Shown in pieces: positions 34,127 through 42,627 of a DNA stretch of 64,000 nt. The notes beneath the pieces were generated by a model that was not told the DNA's origin, did no database searches, and saw only the letters and a program-made list of their open reading frames with translations. The stretch's first letter is position 1. Every line of letters begins with the position of its first letter. Both the position numbers and the translations under genes were made by a program. Origin of the DNA: a virus; the IMG/VR virus record IMGVR_UViG_3300037189_014399, positions 40,859 through 104,858 of that record; one strand, 5' to 3'.

Positions 34127-37100
34127 TTAGAATGTGGTCTTATCGAACCAACGGATGATTGCTACACCGTCAGATCCGTTTCCACCGTTTGAGTTGTAAC
34201 CAAGGTATGTTAGACCTGAGATATCAACGTCAACAATGTCACCAGAATCTAGGTAGTCAAACTCCCATGTTACATCGAAGAGGTAAGCATTTGCTGGAGC
34301 TGGCTGTGTTGTCCAACCACCTGACTGTGTGTAAACGATTGCGTTTGAAGCGTTTACAGAACCAAGGTAGTTAACTGTGTTGAGTGCTGTGAACACGATG
34401 TCGTAGATAGGACGGTCTTCACGAATGATTACGTTGTTCTGATCCTTCCAACGGATTGTTGGACGAGCACGCTTTGTAGTTCCAGCAAATGCTGGGCTAG
34501 AGATTGAGCTTGTTGGAGATGATGTCAAACGAGCTGCAAGTGCAGGAAGCGTAATGATTGTACGTGGCAAGATCTGGAATGTCTGAGACAGTGTTACGAT
34601 CTTGACGTTACCGTCATCTTGTGCTGTTACACGTAGGCCGTTTGTACCAAAGATACCAGCAGATGCAGAAGCCTGAATATCTGTTGCGTTGTATAGAGGC
34701 ATCCACTTGTAGAATTCAGCAGATGTTGCTTCGTATGCAACTGCAGCGTTAGCAGGGAAGTGCATGATTGGTAGATCAGGGTTGTTACCAAAGTTGGTAG
34801 AACCACCGCCACCACCGGAACCTGTGTTAGGGATTGCATCGATACCACGTGCGAAGTAGTTACCTGAAGATGAACCCCATGCAGTCTGGAGTGTGCCCTG
34901 TGAAAGATCAACGATGACGTTACCGCCACCCTTACCTCCACCAGCAGTTCCACGACCTGGAGCCATGTATGGGTTGAACTGGTAACCAGCTGCTGAAGTA
35001 CCAACACCACCAGATGTCCATGTTACCCAACCTGCACCACCGCCACCTGCACCAAGTGCAAGTCCAAGTGATGATCCGCTGTTTAGACCTGAGACAACTG
35101 TTCCCTGACCACCATCACCGGCGATGCCTGGGATAGCTGAACGGCCGTTAGAAGATGTGTTCATGATTGCGTAACCACCAGCGTTACCACGACCTGGGAA
35201 TGCAGGCTGTGAGAATGCTGCGGTTGTCTGCCAACCAGCAACAGGAATTGGGTTAGTTGTAGATGTAACTGCCTGTAGGTAGCTCTGTGCGTTCTGACCA
35301 GGAGTCAAAGAACCAGCACCACCACCAGCGACTGCAAGAGCACCAGCTGTAGAGTTGTATGCAGCGTGACCACCGTTGTGTGCACCCTGGATACCAAACA
35401 TCCAGTAAAGGTTGTTGGTGTTGTAGGTACCACCACCGCCACCGCCTTCTGCGGCAACTGTCCAGCTTGAGATCAACTGTGATGCACCTGTCTGGCCTGA
35501 CCAGAAGTAGGTTACGTTATCTGCCTTCTTAGGGAAGGTAGCAGCTGATGCAAGTTCAAGCTGTGGAGCGATCAAGTTGTACTGTACCTGAGTACCTGTA
35601 CCGACTGCGCCACGGTATACAGAGAAACCAACACGAGCGTATACAGCGTTTGCTGTAGCCACTGCACCGGCACCTGTACCAACTGGTGTTGAGGCAAGAG
35701 GAGCCACTGCACCGTTAACACCAATACGTGCACCGTAGTTTGTAGCTGGCATAACAGCAGCAACTGCTGAGTAACCATTGAAACCAAGGAACATGTTTGG
35801 ACCAACAGAGCGTGAGATTGGCTGGTAGTCAGCATCAAGCCACTCAATGAAGCCTGTGATTGGCCAGTACTGGTTAGCAGTACCTGAACCAAAGGCGTAC
35901 ATAGAAGCTGAGTATGTCTGACCGGCAGTTACACGAACTGGGCGGTGTGCAACTTCGAGGTTACCGTTTGAGTTGGTTGATGATGAAAGAACCAAAGAGG
36001 TACCGAAGTTATAGACAGGAGGCTGCCATGTTGTAGGTGTTGAGCCTAGTTCAAGCTGAAGGTTATCAACAAGCAAGCTTGAGATGCTTGGCTGCTGAAC
36101 GATCAATGTTGGGTACATGAATAGCGGAGATGTACCGTATGCATATGTACCTGTTGCCTGAGCTGCGGCAAGACCTGGCATTGTGAATGTTGCTGATACA
36201 CGAACCCAACGGTTTGTAAGAACCTGCTGACCAGATGGTGTACCGAATGTGATCGATACAGGACCAGTGATAGCCTGAGTTGAGTTGGCGCTCAATGTAA
36301 CTGTTGTACCGTTAATCGCTGTAATGTAGTTTGTAGTAGCCAAACCAGTTGGAGCAGATGTGATGTACATACCTGTAGTCAAACCAGTTGCGCTCGCTAC
36401 TGTGAACTGGTTTACACCAGATCCGTAGCTACCAGTAATGGTTGTCGCAGTTGATGCACCGTAACCTGAGATAGGTGTAGGTGTTGCCTGACGTACGAAG
36501 AAGCCGTTAGCTGTACCACCAGCAGCATCGATTGATGATGTTGAAAGTGTTACAGGTGTACCACCAAGGTAGTTCTGGTTAACAGCAGCACCGTAAGTTG
36601 AGCCAGCAGAACGAAGCTGGAACAAGAATGGTGTAGAACCTGAGTTGATTACTGTGTTAGTCCATACATAAGCTGACAATGTGTATGTCTGGCCTGGGAT
36701 GAATGGAACACCAGCATAACCGGTCTGTGACTGTGTTGCAGAACCTACAGCTGTGGCGGTCTGAGTTGAGAAGATAACCCATGACGGAGTACCAGATGTA
36801 GTTGATGTACCAGTTGAAAGTGAAAGTGAGTTAAGACCCACAGTACCTGTGTATGAAGCAGTTACTGACTGAGCAGCAATTGTTGCGTTCAACGCCTGGT
36901 TCAAGTAAACAGTTGTTCCTGAGATGCTTGTGATAAATGTACCGGTTGGGAAACCTGTACCAATCAAGAACATGTTAGGGATCAAACCTGTTGTGCTTGC
37001 AAGGGTTGCAAAGAAGTTACCTGAAGTACCGGTAGCAGTAGTTGTAAGAACACCACCAACCATTTCAGGAAGCTTAGTTGCAGAACCAACGTTTGCAATT

Positions 37101-38005
37101 GAGAAGGTTGAGAACGCAGTACCCTGCTGGCTTAGGTAAGCAAGTGATGAAATAAGTGTTAATGACTCCAACTGTGAAGTAAGAGGCTGTAACAAGTTAT
37201 TAGAGTAGTTACCAGCTGGCTGAGGTGAGTGGTAGCTGTTATTGGTGAAGGCGTTAGTTCCTGTGAAAGGATCCTGACCTGTCAAGTTGTAGTTGTGATA
37301 CATAACCTGACCCTGTGTGATAACAGAGTTAGCTGAATCAAAACGAACAACACCGTTAACTGCACCAGATGTAGCTGCAGATAGGGTAATCGTGTTACCT
37401 GAAATGTTTGTAATGTAGGTGTTAGATGCAATGTTAGATGTAGATGAAGAAACACCTGGGTAAGCTGTAGAAATGTATGAACCTGCAACTAGTGTCATAC
37501 CTACAACAAGACCGTTAGCGTTTGGATAAACAGTCATGTAGGTAGATGTTGTAGCTGCGGTTACAACCTTGTATACAACTTCAGGATCCCAACCTAGAAC
37601 GTTGAGATCAAAATCTGGGTTTGTTAAGTAGTTCCAGACTGTTGTAGAACCAAATGTGGTAGTACCACCATTTGTTCCTGGAAGAGTAGATGTGTAATCG
37701 TTAGACGCGATAAGTGCACCAAGACCACCCTGACCACCCACACCAATGTTTACCTGGTATGAAGTTCCTGGGGTTACGTCAATGTTCTTAACGATGACAG
37801 CGCCACCAGCGCCACCGCCGCCTGCTACGTTATCTGCGCCGCCGCCACCGCCACCGCCGCCGCCAACGAGGACGACTTGAGCAGAGTTAACGCCAGCAGG
37901 AGCAGTCCAAGTACTACTAGAAGTAAAGACCTGCTCCTTGATTGTTACACGACCCGAATTGTCGTTCGGGAAGACGATTAAGTCTTTATATGCGGAAATT
38001 GCCAT
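34127..38005 (-). CDS. Giant glycine-rich tail fibre protein
   Basis: 1292 residues. Residues ~25-100 have a receptor-type glycine-rich domain: WTAPAGVNSAQVVLVGGGGG and GGAGGAVIVKNIDVTPGTSY. A second Gly-rich domain lies at about 845-1060 (AEGGGGGG, AVAGGGAGSL, GAGGGGAGWV, GGGKGGG). Such glycine-rich sheets form adhesin tips in Gram-negative and Gram-positive phages. Between them are repeated beta modules with an YIT-x-I-x-G-x-x-(V/I)-x-L pattern (at least three) and carbohydrate-binding-like domains. It is one of the two giant adhesins of the fibre module. Confidence 0.8.
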   Translation of the reverse strand: MAISAYKDLIVFPNDNSGRVTIKEQVFTSSSTWTAPAGVNSAQVVLVGGGGGGGGGADNVAGGGGAGGAVIVKNIDVTPGTSYQVNIGVGGQGGLGALIASNDYTSTLPGTNGGTTTFGSTTVWNYLTNPDFDLNVLGWDPEVVYKVVTAATTSTYMTVYPNANGLVVGMTLVAGSYISTAYPGVSSSTSNIASNTYITNISGNTITLSAATSGAVNGVVRFDSANSVITQGQVMYHNYNLTGQDPFTGTNAFTNNSYHSPQPAGNYSNNLLQPLTSQLESLTLISSLAYLSQQGTAFSTFSIANVGSATKLPEMVGGVLTTTATGTSGNFFATLASTTGLIPNMFLIGTGFPTGTFITSISGTTVYLNQALNATIAAQSVTASYTGTVGLNSLSLSTGTSTTSGTPSWVIFSTQTATAVGSATQSQTGYAGVPFIPGQTYTLSAYVWTNTVINSGSTPFLFQLRSAGSTYGAAVNQNYLGGTPVTLSTSSIDAAGGTANGFFVRQATPTPISGYGASTATTITGSYGSGVNQFTVASATGLTTGMYITSAPTGLATTNYITAINGTTVTLSANSTQAITGPVSITFGTPSGQQVLTNRWVRVSATFTMPGLAAAQATGTYAYGTSPLFMYPTLIVQQPSISSLLVDNLQLELGSTPTTWQPPVYNFGTSLVLSSSTNSNGNLEVAHRPVRVTAGQTYSASMYAFGSGTANQYWPITGFIEWLDADYQPISRSVGPNMFLGFNGYSAVAAVMPATNYGARIGVNGAVAPLASTPVGTGAGAVATANAVYARVGFSVYRGAVGTGTQVQYNLIAPQLELASAATFPKKADNVTYFWSGQTGASQLISSWTVAAEGGGGGGTYNTNNLYWMFGIQGAHNGGHAAYNSTAGALAVAGGGAGSLTPGQNAQSYLQAVTSTTNPIPVAGWQTTAAFSQPAFPGRGNAGGYAIMNTSSNGRSAIPGIAGDGGQGTVVSGLNSGSSLGLALGAGGGGAGWVTWTSGGVGTSAAGYQFNPYMAPGRGTAGGGKGGGNVIVDLSQGTLQTAWGSSSGNYFARGIDAIPNTGSGGGGGSTNFGNNPDLPIMHFPANAAVAYEATSAEFYKWMPLYNATDIQASASAGIFGTNGLRVTAQDDGNVKIVTLSQTFQILPRTIITLPALAARLTSSPTSSISSPAFAGTTKRARPTIRWKDQNNVIIREDRPIYDIVFTALNTVNYLGSVNASNAIVYTQSGGWTTQPAPANAYLFDVTWEFDYLDSGDIVDVDISGLTYLGYNSNGGNGSDGVAIIRWFDKTTF

Positions 38006-38028
38006 TAGTAGTTACCTGTCTCCCTGAA

Positions 38029-38331
38029 TTAACTGACGTATACGCCAGAGATGAAGTAGTCAACTGCTGACGCCTGATCCGCAGTTACGACGATTGAATC
38101 TCCAGTGTTTGCCACTGTACGAGAATCAAAATTTACTGTTCCATTTGCTGGAATCTGCAACGCTGTGCAGAAAGCAAAGCCACCAAGCGTTACTGTTGCG
38201 TAACGGGTGTTTGAAGTTTTATTTGTTAAAACGATATTCGTGATGATCGCTGTTGTCGAAGCTGGGATTGCAATACCAGCATCTGTTGTACCAGCGGTTC
38301 CTCTACGAATTAAGGTTACTGTAGTTGCCAT
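38029..38331 (-). CDS. Small beta-sandwich virion protein
   Basis: 100 residues. IITNIVLTNKTSNTRYATVT, LQIPANGTVNFDSRTV and GDSIVVTADQASAVDYFISG form an immunoglobulin-like strand order, shared with the 113-residue protein at 31.1 kb. Probable decoration or fibre-joint protein. It overlaps the coiled-coil gene upstream by one base. Confidence 0.62.
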   Translation of the reverse strand: MATTVTLIRRGTAGTTDAGIAIPASTTAIITNIVLTNKTSNTRYATVTLGGFAFCTALQIPANGTVNFDSRTVANTGDSIVVTADQASAVDYFISGVYVS

Positions 38332-38669
38332 TATGCTAGAACTCCCATGTAAGCTAGGACGGTTAGATTGGTTGCTGTGTTATTAACAGCTGCTACCTGT
38401 GTGGTACCGGCTGTATTCACTGCTGCCAACTGAGTTGTGCCAGCAGTGTTTACTGCAGATACCTGTGTGGTACCAGCAGTTGTAATTGATGTAACCTGGT
38501 TAGAGGTTGCAGCCACAATATCGTTGACTCCAAGCACTGTTCCCAGAGTAGTTAGTGCGTTTGCGTAGTATGCAGCGTCTTGAGAAGTTACTGTGCCACC
38601 AGCTAGGCTAGTGGAAATGTTACTCTTCAGTGCATTGATCTGCGTACTGAGCGAGCTATAATCGGGCAT
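38331..38669 (-). CDS. Coiled-coil protein with hendecad repeats
   Basis: 112 residues. The C-terminal half contains three 11-residue tandem repeats, TAGTTQ(V/L)(S/A)AVN, encoded by 33-bp repeats at about 38388-38490. Hendecads give right-handed coiled coils, typical of trimeric fibre stalks. The N-terminal half is helical (LSTQINALKSNISTSLAGG). Probably a short trimeric linker in the fibre apparatus. Confidence 0.65.
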   Translation of the reverse strand: MPDYSSLSTQINALKSNISTSLAGGTVTSQDAAYYANALTTLGTVLGVNDIVAATSNQVTSITTAGTTQVSAVNTAGTTQLAAVNTAGTTQVAAVNNTATNLTVLAYMGVLA

Positions 38670-38739
38670 TGTGGATTTTCCTACCTTCCGAGGTTTGTTA
38701 GAAGTATATCAAATTTAACCAAGTTGAATTCCCTAATCG

Positions 38740-41700
38740 TTATGCCTGAGCTTCTGTCCAGGAAATACGAGCTGCGATTTGTGAGTTACCGGTACCGATA
38801 TTTGTTGCGGTTACGACTAGTACGTCTGGACCGTTAGGGAATCCAGGGCTAGATACGTTTCCATTACCGGATAGAGCTGAGTTACCGATGTCCTTACCAC
38901 CAACGAGTGAGTATACGGATGAGTTGAATGATGAACCAGATCCGTTTTCGGTATAGAACGAGAAGACCGAGTCACCACCGACGAGTGTGCCAGATGGGGT
39001 TGGTGATGCAGTTGTGTAAGGAACCTGTCCCTGACCGTTACCTGTGTTATCAAAGTAGATGGTCTGGGCAAGAGATGAGTTACCTACCTGGTCACGAGTC
39101 CAGTCATTTGGAAGACCGGTGTAACCTGTGGTTGGGGTAAATGTCACTGTACCGTTAGTAATAGCACCGGTAGTAGAGACGTTCAATGTAACAATGTTAC
39201 CTTGAATATTAGTGATGTAAGCGTTAGCTGGAATGTTACCGTTACCAGAAACAAGCATACCGATCTGCATACCTGTAACAGTTGTAGTGTTAAGGGTACC
39301 GGTATCTGTAATTGTAAGCTGGTTAGATCCAGAAGTAGCGTTTACTGTTGTACGGTTAAAGGCAAGCTGAGACGTTGTCCAGTTTGTATAACCAAGATAT
39401 GATGGGTTGAGGATACAGTCGATACGATATGAACCGTTAGTCTGTACAGCCACTGACTGAAGTTGAAGTGCCATGCGGTTAATCAACTCACGAACACCAT
39501 AGTTACGAGCAATTGCGTTATCTGCAGATGGTGCTACACGGATTGCAAGCAATGGACGTGTTGTACCGGCTAGAAGAGTTGCGTACTTGGTCATACCAGC
39601 TGTGTAGATAGGTAGTAAGTCTGTCTGGAATCCACCATCCATAACAACCGATGATCCCCAGTGCTGAATGATTGGGGCGCAGTTTTGGTTGATAGGCTGA
39701 ACAGATACCTGAGCAGAACCACCAACACCTGTCATAGATGAATCAGCAGTAAAGACTACCTGGTTCTGTGTTGCTGTATATGTAAATGGAACGTCTGGGT
39801 AGTTAAGAGTTACTGATGCACGACGACCGCTGATTGTTACTGGGTAACCCTGGGCTGTAGAGTTAAACGCTCCAACTGCAGAGTAGTTCATAAGCTCTAC
39901 GTTTGTATCGTCACGAACAATAATTGTTCCTGATGATGGCCAGTTAGTAACGTTGTCTACGTACATAGTGGTGTCTGTTGCTGTCAATGCAGATCCAATT
40001 GTTCCTGCTGAGCCAGCTACCATCTTGCTGAATACGATAGGTGAGTTATCAACTTCATAGCGTGCAGGCAAGTTACCTGACTTCTGATATGCAAGCTGGT
40101 TGACGTTGTTGTTTGAGATGCGGTGTACGTAAATGATCTGTCCACGAGGACCACGAACACCAAAACGAATAGTTCCAGCACCGTACCAGGAGTAATCGAT
40201 GTAAACCATCTGCATCTTCTTAATGTCAATGACGTAACCTGAAGGGCCTGTACCATCGCACTTATCCATGTTCCACTGTGCCTGGGTGAACTGAAGGTTC
40301 TGTGTAACAGTGACACGGTTACCAACTGTGCTAACACCCTTATATGCTGGAGCAACATAAAGCAATGTGTCGCTTGCAATTGCAGTAACTAAGTAGCTTG
40401 AGCCCTTAATTACAATCTTTTGACCAACTGAAAGCTGACGACGGAAGTAAGTTCCGATACCAGTAACTGCAGGAGAGCCGTAAGTTACGTTTACACGTCC
40501 AGAGATTAGCTTCTCTGAGTGACGACGTACAACTGATAGAGTCTGGCCGTTGTAGGCAAAATAGAAACCATTCTGTTCATCATACATACCTGTACGGCAC
40601 TCTGCGCCCTGCCACTGAACTGCGTGAGCGTATGCATACTGTCCGCTTGGTGTCTGATCTGCAAGAGATAAACCAGATGTAATTGTGATCTGATACTGGA
40701 ATACGTTTGCATTAATGACGTTAGAAACGGTAAACGAACCGTTGAATGGGTTGTACTGTGTTGCATTTCCTACAACAACATTTTCCATAAAGATAACTGC
40801 GCCAGCCTGTAATCCGTGATCTTCAACAGTTGTTACTGTTACTGTTTGAAGGCCAGCGTTAAGTGAGCTGAGAGAGATTGAATCAAGGTTAAATGTAGGT
40901 GTTAACTTAGCACCAGTTGAGAACTGGATTGACTTACCAGCCTGGTAGCGGAAGTAACGGCGTGACTGACGAATTGCTTGAAGACCAGGTACGTTGTTAT
41001 ATGTTGTGATAGCAACACCCGCGTCATATGGACGGTGAATAACATAGCCGTCTGACTTTGCAATGATACGAGAAGTCGTTGGTGTAAACAAGCTACCGTA
41101 TTGCTGTGTAGCTGTGAAGATAATCTGATTTGTTGTTGGTACCTGCTTGACTAGGTAGTCACCATCCCAAGCGTTTGTTCCTGATACAGAAACAGTGATG
41201 CCTGGATAAAGTCCGTGAGGGTACTGGAATGTAACTGTAATATTAGAAGGAATAGCACCGTCTGTCTGAGCAGTCCAGGTATTCATGTTGTTGGTACCAC
41301 CTGGGATAGCACCTAGACCTGGATAGTTACCACCAGGGATGTGTGCGCCATCAAATACGTCACCAGCATATACGCTTGTTAGGTTTAGGTAGTTAACGTC
41401 ACCAGTTACAACACCACGTGCACGGTATGTGAATGTGTAAACAGTTGGTGCTGTAAGAACAGTGAATGTACCTTCTGCACGATAGTTTAGTGTTTCTTGA
41501 ACGTTTACAACACCACCAGGTACAAGACCATGTGGGTTTGTTGTTGTTACTGTAACAATAGAGCGAGGTGAAATACCATCACCAATAATTGAAGACACTG
41601 CAATTGCGTTACCGCCGTTTGGCTTAGCAAAGAAGCTTGGGTAGTTAGACGCTAGGAATAGGGCTTCCCATTTAGATGGCTGTACAGAGTATTCAAAGTC

Positions 41701-42072
41701 TGTATCCATAAGTGACTGTGGCTGAGAAACACGCTGCTTCTGAGCACCATCAAGAAGTGTTTCTTCAGGAATATTAATTGTTGCGTAGTCATCAATGTAG
41801 ACCTGAACGTAGTCTGTTGATGCCATTGTTGTGCTTAAGAATGCAGCAGAGTTAAGAACAATAACAGTGTTATAGGTTGCGTTACCGTTATCTGTCTTAG
41901 TCCAAGATGTTGTGGACTTTGTTGAGTCAGAGAAGTTATAGAGAACAACATTCTTTGTGACGTTGGTAATCAACATCACACGCTCAGGACGGATCCAACG
42001 ATTCTTGATTGTAAGTGTGTAGGAAGACGGATCAAACGTATAATCAGTCTCTAGCAAAACGTTTCTTGCCAC
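38740..42072 (-). CDS. Giant virion structural protein (cyanophage-type)
   Basis: 1110 residues. It opens with LLETDYTFDPSSYTLTIKNR. Repeated beta units carry an N-PHGL-x-(P/A)G-x-x-V-x-V pattern (TNPHGLVPGGVVNVQ, YPHGLYPGITVSV, EDHGLQAGAVIFM). The conserved core has VPGLQAIRQSRRYFRYQAGK with KCDGTGPSGYVIDIKKMQMV and YSWYGAGTIRFGVRGPRG, a block I associate with large structural proteins of T4-like cyanophages. The C-terminus carries another YIT-NIQG-type module like those in the glycine-rich fibre. Probably a long tail-fibre or baseplate-attached adhesin. Confidence 0.75.
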   Translation of the reverse strand: MARNVLLETDYTFDPSSYTLTIKNRWIRPERVMLITNVTKNVVLYNFSDSTKSTTSWTKTDNGNATYNTVIVLNSAAFLSTTMASTDYVQVYIDDYATINIPEETLLDGAQKQRVSQPQSLMDTDFEYSVQPSKWEALFLASNYPSFFAKPNGGNAIAVSSIIGDGISPRSIVTVTTTNPHGLVPGGVVNVQETLNYRAEGTFTVLTAPTVYTFTYRARGVVTGDVNYLNLTSVYAGDVFDGAHIPGGNYPGLGAIPGGTNNMNTWTAQTDGAIPSNITVTFQYPHGLYPGITVSVSGTNAWDGDYLVKQVPTTNQIIFTATQQYGSLFTPTTSRIIAKSDGYVIHRPYDAGVAITTYNNVPGLQAIRQSRRYFRYQAGKSIQFSTGAKLTPTFNLDSISLSSLNAGLQTVTVTTVEDHGLQAGAVIFMENVVVGNATQYNPFNGSFTVSNVINANVFQYQITITSGLSLADQTPSGQYAYAHAVQWQGAECRTGMYDEQNGFYFAYNGQTLSVVRRHSEKLISGRVNVTYGSPAVTGIGTYFRRQLSVGQKIVIKGSSYLVTAIASDTLLYVAPAYKGVSTVGNRVTVTQNLQFTQAQWNMDKCDGTGPSGYVIDIKKMQMVYIDYSWYGAGTIRFGVRGPRGQIIYVHRISNNNVNQLAYQKSGNLPARYEVDNSPIVFSKMVAGSAGTIGSALTATDTTMYVDNVTNWPSSGTIIVRDDTNVELMNYSAVGAFNSTAQGYPVTISGRRASVTLNYPDVPFTYTATQNQVVFTADSSMTGVGGSAQVSVQPINQNCAPIIQHWGSSVVMDGGFQTDLLPIYTAGMTKYATLLAGTTRPLLAIRVAPSADNAIARNYGVRELINRMALQLQSVAVQTNGSYRIDCILNPSYLGYTNWTTSQLAFNRTTVNATSGSNQLTITDTGTLNTTTVTGMQIGMLVSGNGNIPANAYITNIQGNIVTLNVSTTGAITNGTVTFTPTTGYTGLPNDWTRDQVGNSSLAQTIYFDNTGNGQGQVPYTTASPTPSGTLVGGDSVFSFYTENGSGSSFNSSVYSLVGGKDIGNSALSGNGNVSSPGFPNGPDVLVVTATNIGTGNSQIAARISWTEAQA

Positions 42073-42084
42073 TTAGGATCCTTC

Positions 42085-42627
42085 CTAGATTAAAGTGATC
42101 GGTGCGATCACCGAGGTAGTAGTTGTTACATTTACATTGTTAATGTTCTTAGGGAAGTAAAATCCTGTACCTAAGAATGCATCAGCAATGACTTTTTGAT
42201 TAAGATTAGTATCTCCAGACGTACCTGCAGGGCCTGTAGCTCCCCTTGATCCACCGCGTATTAGTATAGCCCAATATGTAGGGGTTAGGTCTGGATCTTT
42301 GTTCGTGTTATCTTGAAGAGCAATATACGTGTTATTGTCATCGTAGGGGATTACTGTTCCCTTTGGATAAAAAGTAGTTGAATTCCAAGTTTGCACTACT
42401 TGAGTAATACCAGTACCGGCAGGACCTGCCGCACCAGCTACACCAGCAGGACCTGTAGGACCTTGTACACCAGATGAATAAGAAAGTTGAGTCCAGGTAG
42501 ATGTTCCATTACCTAACTTAAACTTTCCTGTATCTAGCTCAAGACCCAATTCACCTTCTGCAAGGATTGGGTTTGCAGAGGTCCATTGAGCTGCTGATCC
42601 ACGTCTAAATTGAACTTGAACGGCCAT
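42085..42627 (-). CDS. Fibre protein with Mtd-type N-terminal domain and collagen segments
   Basis: 180 residues from ATG 42627, which overlaps the previous stop (TAATG); upstream in-frame codons are unlikely to be used. Residues 1-45 (QVQFRRGSAAQWTSANPILA, GELGLELDTGKFKLGNGTSTW) are the 'RRGTA..W...NP.L..GE.G.E.DT..FK.GDG' motif of major tropism determinant/hyaluronidase-type fibre N-termini, which anchor fibres. Short GPT/GPA collagen triplets follow at about 53-70 and again near 130. A small beta domain sits between. It is cotranscribed with the large collagen-like protein. Confidence 0.75.
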   Translation of the reverse strand: MAVQVQFRRGSAAQWTSANPILAEGELGLELDTGKFKLGNGTSTWTQLSYSSGVQGPTGPAGVAGAAGPAGTGITQVVQTWNSTTFYPKGTVIPYDDNNTYIALQDNTNKDPDLTPTYWAILIRGGSRGATGPAGTSGDTNLNQKVIADAFLGTGFYFPKNINNVNVTTTTSVIAPITLI

